The position numbers and the translations under genes were made by a program. DNA of 64,000 bases from Mantamonas sphyraenae (taxonomy: Eukaryota > CRuMs > Mantamonadidae). Numbering within the stretch: position 1 is the first letter of the stretch; each line of letters opens with the position of its first letter. The notes beneath the pieces were generated by a model, which saw only the letters and a list, made by a program, of their open reading frames with translations, did not search any database and was not told the DNA's origin. The stretch lies in contig JAPMXV010000042.1 of assembly GCA_026936335.1 (NCBI GenBank), positions 62,001 through 126,000 of the forward strand. Reading direction: 5' to 3'. Shown here piece by piece: positions 1-9,224 of this stretch.

Positions 1-111
1 GTCGTCTTCAGGTTCCCCCGTGGCCATGGCCTGCCACTGCTGTCCTTGGTAGTCGTACACGTGCACATGCGCGGCTGCCGTGGCGACCACAACGCCGGAT
101 GCTGACGACAT
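1..111 (-). CDS. N-terminal fragment, possible EVH1 (Ena/VASP-type) domain protein
   Basis: An open frame on the minus strand starts with ATG at 111-109 and runs off the left edge of the window, giving 37 residues. After a short Ser/Ala start it reads VVVATAAAHVHVYDYQGQQW, then a Gly/Glu/Asp stretch. The order small residue, x, V-x-V-Y-D, five residues, W is how EVH1 domains of Ena/VASP, Homer and WASP proteins begin (family knowledge). EVH1 domains bind proline-rich ligands in actin regulation. The call rests on this one strand of the fold and on good position (divergent from NAA80, clean ATG). It could equally be the start of another beta-rich PH-like protein. Confidence 0.35.
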   Translation of the reverse strand, partial: MSSASGVVVATAAAHVHVYDYQGQQWQAMATGEPEDD

Positions 112-228
112 CTGTGGGCAGGGTTTGCTTTGGCCCAGGTGACGCTGGGCCCTCGCTTGGCCAAATGTTGTCCTGAAGAGGGTCTCCTTCTCGGGGCTGG
201 TTGCTCGTGCGAGTGCACAGCCATCGGA
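112..228. promoter_or_regulatory. Divergent intergenic region between the EVH1-like gene and NAA80
   Basis: The two start codons are 117 bp apart on opposite strands, so both promoters must lie here or overlap the coding regions. No TATA-like box is evident. The plus-strand frame is open upstream of the NAA80 ATG but has no in-frame ATG, so the start at 229 was chosen. Confidence 0.35.
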
Positions 229-885
229 ATGAGCGAGGTTGAAGGAGGGCTGGACACGTCCGTGGTGCTGCTACACGAACGCATGGAACTGGCTCCGTGC
301 GCTGCTGCGTTGCTGAACAGCACGTGGAAACGGTCGCAGAGCGCACGGTTGGCACAGCTGGAGCGGTGCAGCGAGCAGTTGCCTGCACACGTTCTGCTGA
401 TCTGCACTCTCGACGAGTGGTCCGTTGCCACAGATGCGCCGCTCCCGGCAGACGGCTCCGTGAGCGAGGAAACTCATGAAGTAGTGGTGGCCCATGCGTG
501 TGCAAAGGCTGTGCAGGGCGAGGGCAAGGAGGGTGCCGTGCTGTGCGAAAGTGTCGTCGTCCAGTCCACCCTGCGTGGCATGGGCCTCGGCCGCGCCATC
601 ATGGACACACTGGAGCAACGTACATGTGAACTAGGCTACAGTCGCATGTATTTGTCCACACACGACAAGTACGACTTTTACGCGCATCTGGGTTTCGAAG
701 ACGACCAGCCCGTCACCTCGCTCGGCGGCAACGCAGCCTTGCTTGACGCCAGCCAGATCAAGGGACTCGCTGGCCTATTTGGCAGTGGAACAAATGTCAA
801 CAACAAGGACTCCTCCACGTCCAGTACATCCACAGGGGACGTGCAGTGGATGAGCAAGACGCTGGTAGCGAACAATAAGCAATAA
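229..885 (+). CDS. NAA80: N-alpha-acetyltransferase 80 (actin N-acetyltransferase, NAT6-like)
   Basis: Single-exon GNAT-fold protein of 218 residues. NAA80 acetylates the processed acidic N-terminus of actin in animals (family knowledge). The start resembles NAA80, with a segment around residues 18-30 (ALLNSTWKRSQSARL) that matches the human L-I-N-x-x-W-x-R-S-x-x-x-R-L stretch. The acetyl-CoA loop follows, with ESVVVQSTLRGMGLGRAIMD (R/Q-x-x-G-x-G/A signature). Next come a YLSTHDKYDFYAHLGFE segment equivalent to the human LTTHDQ...FYTHLGY, and a C-terminal WMSKTL corresponding to WMEKDI. A Ser/Thr-rich low-complexity insert precedes the tail. The long proline-rich loop of vertebrate NAA80 that binds profilin is absent. 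The ATG at 229 is the first in the frame. The gene converges on the next one with 77 bp between stops. Confidence 0.9.
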   Translation: MSEVEGGLDTSVVLLHERMELAPCAAALLNSTWKRSQSARLAQLERCSEQLPAHVLLICTLDEWSVATDAPLPADGSVSEETHEVVVAHACAKAVQGEGKEGAVLCESVVVQSTLRGMGLGRAIMDTLEQRTCELGYSRMYLSTHDKYDFYAHLGFEDDQPVTSLGGNAALLDASQIKGLAGLFGSGTNVNNKDSSTSSTSTGDVQWMSKTLVANNKQ

Positions 886-962
886 TAACCATGTACAGAG
901 ACGCTCATCGTTGGTCATCCACCGCTCGGGCCTTGCAAACCAAACCATGGCGTGCGCAAGTG

Positions 963-1211
963 CTACCTGCGACTATGTGCGCCCAAGGCGCTGCTGGCTG
1001 CAGCCGAGCTGTCCGCGTGCCGCTTATCCCACTCATCCTTGGCGTACGAGCCCGCCACAAAGGCAACCGCGCCCCAGTAGATGGACGCAGAGATGGGATA
1101 CTTGCGTGGGCGAAACGCAATGCCCAGCAGCTTCTCAAACTGCGTTTCCGGCACCGGAGGCTGTGGCCGCCCGCTCATCCCTCTGGTTTTTCCCTGCATG
1201 CCGTCTCGCAT
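963..1211 (-). CDS. Small single-TM protein, unrecognised
   Basis: Minus-strand open frame of 82 residues from the ATG at 1211; in-frame ATGs at 1199 and 1178 would give 78 or 71. A conserved-looking soluble start (SGRPQPPVPETQFEKLLGI) is followed by RPRKYP. A single hydrophobic helix SIYWGAVAFVAGSY then ends in KDEWDKR and a Ser/Ala tail. The basic start, the one short membrane helix and the size suggest a small mitochondrial inner-membrane subunit or assembly factor, but I cannot assign a family. Upstream on the same strand is a pyrimidine-rich acceptor-like CGCACAG at 1239-1245, so a 5' noncoding exon is possible. It lies downstream of, and co-directional with, RPT3. Confidence 0.45.
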   Translation of the reverse strand: MRDGMQGKTRGMSGRPQPPVPETQFEKLLGIAFRPRKYPISASIYWGAVAFVAGSYAKDEWDKRHADSSAAASSALGAHSRR

Positions 1212-1479
1212 GAACACGTGCGATGTGGTACTCACCTGTGCGAAAGAGATAGATAGAAAGGGAATGAGAGAGAGAGAGAGAGATGGAGTGTGTGCACGTG
1301 CATGTGTCCATCGGAAGAGGCGCTGGCCCATGCCTGGTTGTGCGGCGGCCCTGCATGCAACCACACACACTACCGTACAGTGTCCATCAAGGCGATGCAA
1401 CTACGAGTGTGTGGACCCCCTTAACCAAGCATTGTGTGCATTTTGGCAACTCCTCTCTCGGTTTTCCCTCACCCTGCGA

Positions 1480-3091
1480 TTACGAGTAGAAAGCAAACTC
1501 GGTGTCCGACTTGACAATTTGGATCTTGTAGGCCTTTTCAAAGTCGGCGGGCATGACCACGTAGCGGTTCTTGCGCACTGCCTGCATGCCTGCCTCCTGG
1601 CACACCGAAGTGATCTGGGCGGCGCTGATCTTGTCCGGGCGTGACACGTAGTCCTCAAGGTCGACCTCCTCGCTCAGGTTCATCTTGGAGGTGACGACCT
1701 GGTAGATGAGGCGCTTTTGGCGGCGGTCGGGCAGAGGAAACTCGATCTTACGATCCAGGCGACCCGGACGCAGCAGAGCCGGATCGAGCGTATCCTGCCT
1801 GTTGGTGGCCATGATCACCTTGACGTTGACCGTCACGTCAAAGCCATCCATCTGATTCAGCAGCTCCAGTAGAATGCGCTGCACCTCTCGGTCTGCGCCT
1901 GTTTGTGCGTCGAAACGCTTGGTTGCAATGGCGTCGATCTCGTCGATAAAGATGACGGCGGGTGAGTTCTCCTTGGCCATGCGGAAGACGTCGCGCACCA
2001 TACGCGGCCCCTCTCCAAGGTACTTTTGCACAAACTCTGAGCCGACGACGCTGATGAAGGCCGCGTCCACGTGGTGTGCCACTGCCTTTGCCAACATGGT
2101 CTTGCCACAGCCGGGCGGGCCATACAGGAGCACACCGCGCGGCGGGTCGATGCCGATTTGTTTGTAGAGGTCAAAGTGAGTGAGGGGCAGCTCGACTGCC
2201 TCCCGGATCTCCTGCTTCTGGATGTCCAGGCCGCCGATGTCCGAGTACGTCACGTCGGGTTTGCCCTCGTTTGTCACCATCTGGATGCTCGAGTCGGCTT
2301 CTGGCGGCAGGATGTCCACCAAAGCGTTGCTGTGGCGGTGCAGAGCCACACTGCAGGACGGCTTCAGTTGCTCCCGGTTGAGCGTGGACAGGATGCCCAC
2401 GAGGTAGGTGTTGGACGACGTCGACCCCACAATGCCGCTGTTCTGGTCGATGATTTCCATAAACTGGCCGATCATGAGGGGCACCGACTATGTGTGTGTG
2501 TACCACGCCGTGTGTGTCAGTGACACTGTGCTTCGCTGCTGGACGTGGGGTCTCCAGAGGGGAAACGCGCGTGGCCAATTCCGGCCCTTCCCCTCCTGCA
2601 CACAGGCGGCCCAGCGCCGCCGGCTCTGCCTCACGCGCCTCCTTACCTGGATACGCTTCACCTCCTCCTGCGCGCGCAACAGCTCCCGTTTCAGGTTCTT
2701 GTACTCGTCCTTCACGTAGTCCTCCTGGATCTCCAAAAACTCCTTCTGTTGTTGCAGGCGCTTCAGCGCGATGTACAGATCCTTGGCACTGTCCTTGTCT
2801 ACGCCGTGCACATCCAAGTCAAACACGCTCGACGCCGACGTGCTGCCTGTATCTTCCTGTGTCGAGTGCGTGCGGTGCTGTGTGCAAGTGCGACATCCAC
2901 GAGCCACCCTGCGCGTCAGCCACTTTGCGCGCGTTTCGTTTCCGCCGCGCCGCGGGTCCATTCCGCCCTCACCGCACAAGCCAGCACGTCACGGAGACGC
3001 ACAGCCGCTCCTCACAGCTCACGCTCTCACACACGCACACGCCCCCCAACCGGCCGCATACCTTTTTCTTCTTGAGGCCAAGCTCGTCCAT
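1480..3091 (-). CDS. RPT3: 26S proteasome regulatory subunit RPT3 (PSMC4), three exons
   Basis: Model: complement of join(1480..2487, 2647..2856, 3062..3091), 415 aa against 418 in human. Exon 1 encodes only [10 protein letters not shown] before a GTATGC donor. Exon 2 carries the N-terminal coiled coil ([20 protein letters not shown]) ending EEVKRIQ at a GTAAGG donor. Exon 3 starts SVPLMIGQF, matching human SIPLVIGQF. It holds the OB-fold segment, Walker A GPPGCGKT, Walker B IFIDEID, sensor ATN, the arginine-finger region and the C-terminal FYS, an HbYX-type motif that docks in the alpha-ring of the 20S core. Function: AAA ATPase of the proteasome base ring that unfolds substrates and opens the gate. 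The start codon lies 54 bp from the divergent THUMPD1 start. Confidence 0.95.
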
Positions 3092-3145
3092 CGCTTTGGG
3101 TTCTGCTGCCTGCTTCGGCGCGGCCACGACGATCCATCTGCACAC
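3092..3145. promoter_or_regulatory. 54-bp bidirectional promoter, RPT3 / THUMPD1
   Basis: Only 54 bp separate the divergent start codons of RPT3 and the THUMPD1 homologue. The segment is GC-rich with no obvious TATA box. Both 5' UTRs must be very short, or transcription must start inside the opposite coding sequence. Confidence 0.4.
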
Positions 3146-4144
3146 ATGCCGGGCAAACGGAAGCATTTCCACAGAGGTGGCCACAAGGGAGGCAAGCGTC
3201 AACGGGTGGGGATCAATCCGAGTGGTGGCATCAAGGGAGCCCTGGTGACGTTTTCGGGCAACCAGAAGGGCGCAGTGAAGAAGGAACTCGCGCTGTTGTT
3301 TGAAGAGTATCATGACGAATGGTATGGCAACGTGCTGACTCTCAAGATGGAGAAGCAGGCAAGAGAGGCCGGCGTGGACGCAGAGACGGTGCTGGAGCAG
3401 AAGATGCAGGAGCAGCAGGCCAGCGAGCAGGAGCAGCAGGAGCTGACGGTCGAGGAGGAGATGTCCCGCGAGCTGGAGGCGCTGCAGGAACAAAAGGCGA
3501 GCGACAAACCATTCCACTTTATCGACATGGACATGAAGGGATGCATGTTCATGAAGTTCAACGACAGGCGCGTCAACCCGGCCGTGTTTGTGCCCCGCGC
3601 CTTTCGCAAGCTGGCCGAGGCAGGTCAGTCACGCACACGCTTTGTTGTGCGTGTCCTGCCCATCGAACGCACGGGACCGGCCAGCCTCGAGGCACTTGCC
3701 GAATTGGCTGACCTCATTGTGAAGCCATTCTTTGCAAAGCGTGATACCGACGCCTCCGAGGAGGCAAGCAGCAGCAGCAGCAGCAGTAGTATCAGCAGCG
3801 CAGAGCAGCAGGAGGAGAGTAGGGATGGAGAGTCGAGTGGAGGGATGGGCAAGCAGCAGGAGGACGATGCCCCTCATTACAGCAATGGGCCTGTGACATA
3901 CGCCGTGGAGTTCAAGGCGAGGAACAACCAACAGGTGTCGCGCAAGGATGCCATCGACACGGTGCTTCGGCGTATCGACCAGAGTGTGGGCCACAGCGTG
4001 GACCTGAAGAACCCCCAAGTGGCCATCATCGTACAGGTGTTCAAGGCGTCGTGCGGCATCAGCATCGTCCCAGGATTCAAGACTGAGCTGCACTCCTGCA
4101 ACATTCGCGAGTTGCAGACCTCATTTGGGGGGGAGGGACTTTAA
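3146..4144 (+). CDS. THUMPD1: THUMP-domain protein, Tan1/THUMPD1 homologue
   Basis: Single exon, 332 residues. Tan1/THUMPD1 is the RNA-binding partner of the acetyltransferase Kre33/NAT10 for N4-acetylcytidine formation in tRNA-Ser and tRNA-Leu (family knowledge). The start is basic (MPGKRKHFHRGGHKGGKRQR). The body then reads GALVTFSGNQKGAVKKELALL, a charged coiled segment, and a THUMP domain at about 175-320 with RFVVRVLPIERTGPASLE and YAVEFKARNNQQVSRKDA. VDLKNPQVAIIVQVFKASCG then parallels human VDLTNPQYTVVVEIIKAVCC. A Ser-rich acidic insert at about 210-250 splits the THUMP domain, as in THUMPD1. The ATG at 3146 is the first sensible one; the frame is open upstream only by chance. Confidence 0.92.
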   Translation: MPGKRKHFHRGGHKGGKRQRVGINPSGGIKGALVTFSGNQKGAVKKELALLFEEYHDEWYGNVLTLKMEKQAREAGVDAETVLEQKMQEQQASEQEQQELTVEEEMSRELEALQEQKASDKPFHFIDMDMKGCMFMKFNDRRVNPAVFVPRAFRKLAEAGQSRTRFVVRVLPIERTGPASLEALAELADLIVKPFFAKRDTDASEEASSSSSSSSISSAEQQEESRDGESSGGMGKQQEDDAPHYSNGPVTYAVEFKARNNQQVSRKDAIDTVLRRIDQSVGHSVDLKNPQVAIIVQVFKASCGISIVPGFKTELHSCNIRELQTSFGGEGL

Positions 4145-4219
4145 TGTTGAGCGTGCAATGCAAACCCTGCCAAAACCCTGAACCTTGAATTGGTTGTGAG
4201 CGCGCCCTCGCTCGTCTCT

Positions 4220-4662
4220 TCACCTCCTCCCGGCACCCATCTGCATCAGTCGCTTCTTCAGCGCCTGAGCCTTGGCCGGCAGCAGTGCGTCCTTGGTTTG
4301 CATCAAGTAGCGATCGATGTTGCCTAGCTTGGCAATCGTGCGCAGCGCCTTGGTCGTCACAGGAAACACAATCTTCCGTTCCAGCGCCTCGCTCTCAAAC
4401 GCCTTTTTCTGCACGTTCGGTTTGAACGAGCGCCGTGTCCTGTGCCAAGCGCGGTCGTGTTAGGTTGCAGCGCCACCACGCAGCGGGTGGGTGTCAGCAT
4501 ACGGCTCGCAGAGAACGCGTTTCACGGCCACAGCCGGGCATGCACTCACTTGCGCTGCGAGAACGACACGTTGTTGCCAAACTGCACCCCCTTGCCATGG
4601 TAGAGACCCCTTGACGCACGCCCGGGAATGCTTGAGCGCAACAGAATTGATCCAGCCTTCAT
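4220..4662 (-). CDS. MRPL28: Mitochondrial large-subunit ribosomal protein L28 (bL28m), two exons
   Basis: Model: complement of join(4220..4439, 4550..4662), 110 aa. Exon 1 starts MKAGSILLR, a short basic presequence, and carries SRGLYHGKGVQFGNNVSFSQ, the diagnostic bL28 zinc-less loop (G-L-Y-x-G-K ... G-N-x-V-S-F-S). The exon ends in AA before a GTGAGT donor. Exon 2 opens GACACGG, restoring K-TRRSFKPNVQKK as in organellar L28 (R-K-T-R-R-x-x-x-P-N-V-Q-K-K), then TTKALRTIAKLGNIDRYL. Function: part of the mitoribosomal large subunit. It shares a 67-bp divergent region with the prodomain gene. Confidence 0.9.
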
Positions 4663-4729
4663 TGCGTTGCTTGGCCAGGCGCACTGGCACAGCAGAACCA
4701 AACCAACGCCACACCGACCCCCAACTCGC
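4663..4729. promoter_or_regulatory. 67-bp bidirectional promoter, MRPL28 / prodomain protein
   Basis: Divergent starts at 4662 (minus) and 4730 (plus) leave 67 bp. No recognisable core element stands out by eye. Confidence 0.35.
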
Positions 4730-5337
4730 ATGCGACGTCCGCCGCGACCCTCAGAGCAGCCTCTGCGAACTTCGGCGCCGTGCATTCTCATCGGTGTCCT
4801 CATCATGGCGGCGGCTGTTTCTGCCCTCCTGTTGAGCCGAAGCACGGACGGCTCGTCCAGCTCGCGGTCGTCCCTCACCGAGGAGCCCCAATCTCTGGAC
4901 GAGCGCTACCAGGATGGCACCTCCAAGGGAGGGGATGGCGATGTCGACAACATGCTGGATCCCAACGAGCAGACACAGCAGTTTGCCGTCAAGATCTACG
5001 GAGGCCAAGACGTCGCCCGCAAAGTCGCCGACTCCCTCGGTTGCAAGGTTGGTTTTCACACGTCGTTGTAGTCCTCGTTGAGTCGACGCCAACTCTACTC
5101 ACCACGGTGGAGGTGTGCATCCCACTCGGTATCGCCCTGCGGCCTACTAACACCCTCGTCCAAAATGGTCTCTCCGGTTCCCCGGCTCCATAGTTTGGCG
5201 GCGGAGTGGGCGTCTTGGAAAACCACTACATTTTCAACTGCCCCGCCAGCACTGTACAGTCCACGCTGGAGAACAACGACAAGATTCTGTGGCTGGAACG
5301 TCAGACAAAACGCCAGCATCACCCAAAGCGCCAATGA
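4730..5337 (+). CDS. Stand-alone, membrane-anchored proprotein-convertase (S8) prodomain
   Basis: Model: join(4730..5047, 5194..5337), 153 aa, splice GTTGGT...CATAG in phase 0. Residues 1-17 are basic and proline-rich. Residues 18-39 (CILIGVLIMAAAVSALLLSR) form one TM helix, probably a type II anchor. A Ser/acidic linker follows. From about residue 84 the sequence is a furin/kexin prodomain: QFAVKIYGGQDVARKVADSL, GGGVGVLENHYIF, and KILWLERQTKRQHHPKR. This matches the family pattern A-V-x-I-x-G-G ... G-x-V-G-x-L-x-x-x-Y-x-F ... V-x-W-x-E-x-Q-x-x-x-x-R-x-K-R, ending at the usual dibasic cleavage site. A stop follows one residue later and no subtilisin catalytic domain exists downstream, where a PP2C gene lies on the other strand. 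Free prodomains inhibit or chaperone convertases in trans (family knowledge); that role here is inference. Confidence 0.7.
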
Positions 5338-5396
5338 AAACGAGCATGCACATCGGAACAGGCGGATACGATGGCAGTGGTGGTTCATCACTTTAT

Positions 5397-6482
5397 TCAC
5401 ACAAACAGCACCATAGCTGTCACATTGTCTGTGGACTTGCTCTCAATCGCCTGCGTCACCAAATGCCGCGCTGCCTCTTGGGCAAGGAACGGCCTCTCGC
5501 CAGGCCAATGCTGAGCTTGCACCCACCACGAGTGTACGATCCCATGCACCTTCTTGTCGTCCAGAACATCAGAAACCCCATCCGAAAACAGGACAACAAA
5601 GTCGACACCCGCTCGTTCCAGCACTTGCACATGTGGCGTACTGATCACCCAATCTCGCTCACGCATACTGCGATTGGATGCTTTAAGGTAGCCATCACCT
5701 AATGCACGTGTCACCGCCAGGATGCCTCCCACGCGCCCTCGTTGCACGGTGCCACCCAGTGCCTCGATGCGTGCCACCTCACCCCTGTGACTGCCCTTGT
5801 GATCGTCGCTCATAGCACGCGCGCTCTGGTTGACGCTTGCAATGCATCGCGAGTCACCTGCGTTGCTCACGCGCACGTGTGTGCTGTTCACCTCGACCAC
5901 CACCGCGGTGCTCCCGTCTTTGCGTCCCAGGCGCCGCGTGTATTCCAACACCGTGTCGTCCACCTCTCTGTACACTTGTTCCGGCGTTGGGTCCTCCCTG
6001 TCACGCAGCAGGGTTGTCATTGACATGGCAGCCACGCGTGAGGCAAAGTCGCCCCCGTGGCCGTCAAACACGCCATACACTCCTGTGGTCACGCTAAACA
6101 TGTCCTCCTGATAGGGTCTCCTTCCACGGAGAACACACGCACCAAAACTGACCCCATTTGATGTGTGTGAACCGCGCGTGGAGATTGACTGCGTGTGTGT
6201 TTGCAGCACACGTCCAGAGACAAACGCGTTGCTCTGCACGTCGTCCAGACAACTGTCCAGTCTCGATGCATTGTTCGTGGCCCCACACAGCTGTGACACA
6301 GCAAGGAATACCTGTTTGTCTACTCCCGGGCCTGGCTGGACGTCTGCCCACCGCGTCGGAATGCGCACCGTTCTCCGCCCAGCCGCCACCTCACACAACA
6401 ATCCCAACCACAAGAATGCCAGCAACAAACGCCTTGGATACGTTGGACACCTCTGTGCCGTTCGCACATGGGTTCTGTCCAT
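5397..6482 (-). CDS. PP2C-type (PPM) Ser/Thr phosphatase with signal peptide
   Basis: Single exon, 361 aa from the ATG at 6482. The start is a signal peptide or anchor (PRRLLLAFLWLGLLCEVAAG) and the next ~100 residues hold N-x-S/T sequons and paired Cys. The PPM domain follows with all metal and core motifs: QEDMFSV, VFDGHGGDFASRVA, KDGSTAVVV, VSNAGDSRCI, SDDHKGSHRGEVARIEALGG, VGGILAVTRALGDG, VVLFSDGVSDVL and STDNVTAMVLF. The Asp residues that bind Mn/Mg are kept, so activity is expected. A lumenal or secreted PP2C is unusual because the family is mostly cytosolic. The ATG lies just 25 bp after the stop of the upstream Cys-rich gene on the same strand. A start further in, without signal peptide, cannot be excluded. 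Confidence 0.85.
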   Translation of the reverse strand: MDRTHVRTAQRCPTYPRRLLLAFLWLGLLCEVAAGRRTVRIPTRWADVQPGPGVDKQVFLAVSQLCGATNNASRLDSCLDDVQSNAFVSGRVLQTHTQSISTRGSHTSNGVSFGACVLRGRRPYQEDMFSVTTGVYGVFDGHGGDFASRVAAMSMTTLLRDREDPTPEQVYREVDDTVLEYTRRLGRKDGSTAVVVEVNSTHVRVSNAGDSRCIASVNQSARAMSDDHKGSHRGEVARIEALGGTVQRGRVGGILAVTRALGDGYLKASNRSMRERDWVISTPHVQVLERAGVDFVVLFSDGVSDVLDDKKVHGIVHSWWVQAQHWPGERPFLAQEAARHLVTQAIESKSTDNVTAMVLFV

Positions 6483-6507
6483 TTCACTGGTCGCCTGCCC
6501 GCAGCCG

Positions 6508-9170
6508 TCACGCGCCACCCAACTTCTCGTACTTCTGGTAGCGCGACATGCCACCCAGCTCCAACAGGGCTGTTTTGCGCCGTTTCCATACTCGGAAGCG
6601 CCACACACCCAAGGCCACGACCGCAACGGCGCCAACGCCACCGATGATGCCCCACGCCTCGTCGGGGCGAAGACCCGGAATCGGATTGGCAGGCGTCCAC
6701 GGTTCAACACCGCCGTTGTGGGGCACAGGTGACGGGGTCGGGTGGTTGGGACCCGGATTGGGCATGCAGCCAGACACGGTCCAGCCTTGTTTGGGCGTGC
6801 CCTGGGTCGACTCGGTGCACACGCCAGGTTGGATCAGCTTTTCCACACAGCCCAAAGTGCAATTGGACTGTTCCTGACACACAGTCAGCCCCACGCTTCC
6901 GTTGCTGTAGCAGTGGAGGCGTGCCGCACCGGCAATGCACACCTCGACCGCAAAGCGCCCTGGCAAGGCAGGGGCAGATGAGCCGCACCCAGACAAATGC
7001 ACTTGCACATCCAACACTTCACTTCCCTCCACAGTTGGTTCTGAGCACAGTCCCTGGCTCAGTGCGCCACCGGGCGTGCACTTGTGCGACAATGTCGTCT
7101 GGAAGCTCGGCGCGCCGCTGCACTGCGCGTTCGTCCACATCAGCTCGTGCACAACTCCCTCTCCATCACATCCGATCTGCGTCGATCCTGTCGCTGCAGG
7201 GATGCACTGGTTAAACTCGTAAAAGGCGGCAATGGGCGAGCTGCAGTCCTGCATGTCTGCATGCATGGAAATGTACGCAGGCGTCAGATGCTCCGGCTTG
7301 GGTGGCACAGGCACTATGGCCTTGAAATCGGGCCAGTCGTACCCGCACACAAACTGCTGGTTGTACGTCGGGCGGCCTTGGATGGGCATGCTGAAGCAAC
7401 TCGCAGATTCCACTTCGCCTGGTCCAATGCACGCCGTGTTCTTGTACACGTAACGCGTGGGATGCCATCCGCTCCACAAACAATCCTCTGCGACCGCTGG
7501 CTTCCAGCTGCGAGGCAGGCTCCACTGCGCGATGCTCGCATTTCGTCGTAGTTGTTCACGTTGATGTCCTTGCACTGCAGCTTGACCCCTGGGGGGCTGT
7601 ACTTTACAAATTGAATCGCCCATTTGCCGGGAAACTGTTTGCTACACTCCATAGCGATTGTGGAGAAGTTGCCTTGCCTCTGACACATTTGCTGTCCGGT
7701 GGCCATGAGCGAAGACTGGGTTGCGTCCCAGCACCGGTCAACGCCATCAAATTGGGCGTATTGGGTGCGGCGAATCACATCTTTGCTGAGACACACCTGC
7801 GTCGAGTTGTCACCCTGCGAAGTGCACATCTGCCCACGGTTGCCATACTCAGTGCTGAACTGCACCACCTCGCTCGAACTGCCATCACAATTGGATACGT
7901 TGTACGTGATCGTGAGCGGCGGGGTCGGGTGCACATCGCCAGCGATGACGTCGCGCGTCATCAGCGGCCAGTCTGTGCCGCACACGTACAGCTGTGCGTT
8001 GCCGTTCCACGTGGACAGACAATCGTAGAAATTGGGCACCTGAAACGGCTGCGTGCAATTCGCATCCAGGAATTGCTGCTGCGTGGGTACGCCTCCACTG
8101 CAGGTCCACATTTGGAAGCGCCCAGCGCTCGTTTGGAAACATTTGCCCGCGTTGTACACCACAGCCTGGTCGTAGTTGAATGCATCGATGCCTTTGCAGC
8201 TGCTGGTGCCCATGCGCGTCAAAGAGGCAACGACGGGCCCCTTCAGAGTGTGCACCTCGCAGTCGTCTTGCTTCTGTCGCATCTCTGGTGCCCCAAACAC
8301 CGACGTGCACGACGATGAAAAGTCGCGAGTCTCTGTGGGCATACCCACACACTGGTTGTTGTCGTACGATGCCTCTTGCGGCATGGGGATGGTTAGGTTT
8401 GCGTCGCAGCGGGTGGTGCGATTGTCTTGGCACTGTTGGAACGTGTTGCTCGACAACAACGTGATCTGCATGATATCGTCTGTGTTGAACACACACTCGG
8501 TGTTGCGAATGTACGTTGTGGCCACGTGTGGGCCTTGCAACAGCTGCGGTTCTTGCGCCGTTCCCACACACCCGTGCACATGCACAGCTGTGTTGCTGTC
8601 CACCTGGACACACTGTCCCCACATCTTTTCAGGCACCGTCAGCACCTCTGTGCATGCTGTACACCCCTGCTCGCATCGCAAGACGCGTGCAGCGCTTGCA
8701 TTGCAAGCAAATTGCAACGCTGCCCCCGTGTCCGTCACACATTGCCCACTACCGGCCGTCACATACGTTGCACGCCTTGGGTTACAAACTGACTGCGCGT
8801 ACAGCGTGACTGCGGTGCTGCTGCCGCTCGCCAACGCTGGTGGCGAGCAGCTGAACTGCTTTCCCGCGTTGCACCCGCTGCCTAATGGCCGTACGTCCTC
8901 TGTGAATCCGGAGCAATTCCCGTTGGCGAAAACAACCTCTACGGCCTGCCCATGGACACATCCCGTCACCATGCTCTGTCCAGGTTGCGGTCCGGCCACG
9001 CATTGAACGTTGCCACGGCCAAACACAACCTCCGGAGACCCAGCACACTGGCTATCCACAAAGCGAGACTCGTACGCAGCTCCAACCTGATACTGGTTCA
9101 CTTGCAGGCCATGCACGCACCATACGGCGGCCATCAGCGCCAAAAAGCTCGGCGCAAATCGAGCAAGCAT
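6508..9170 (-). CDS. Cys-rich type I membrane glycoprotein (apparent frameshift at ~7541)
   Basis: About 887 residues if one A is added at the TTT run 7541-7543 (plus strand). Without it the frame stops at 7314 and the C-terminal half lies in another frame (6508-7623). Residues 1-21 are a signal peptide (MLARFAPSFLALMAAVWCVHG). A ~790-residue ectodomain with dozens of Cys in loosely repeated blocks and many N-x-S/T sites follows; recurring patterns include CxG-TDWP/YDWP and C-x(4-8)-C-x-G. Near the end are a Pro/Asn-rich stalk, one TM helix (AWGIIGGVGAVAVVALGVWRF), a basic stop-transfer KRRK and a short tail with two Tyr. I do not recognise the repeat family; adhesion or receptor use is inference. 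It lies 54 bp after the CARMIL stop and 25 bp before the PP2C start, all on one strand. Confidence 0.75.
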
Positions 9171-9224
9171 CGCAGTGTGGATGAAGTTGGGTTTGTTTTT
9201 GGGTTGGATGGCCACACGCACATC

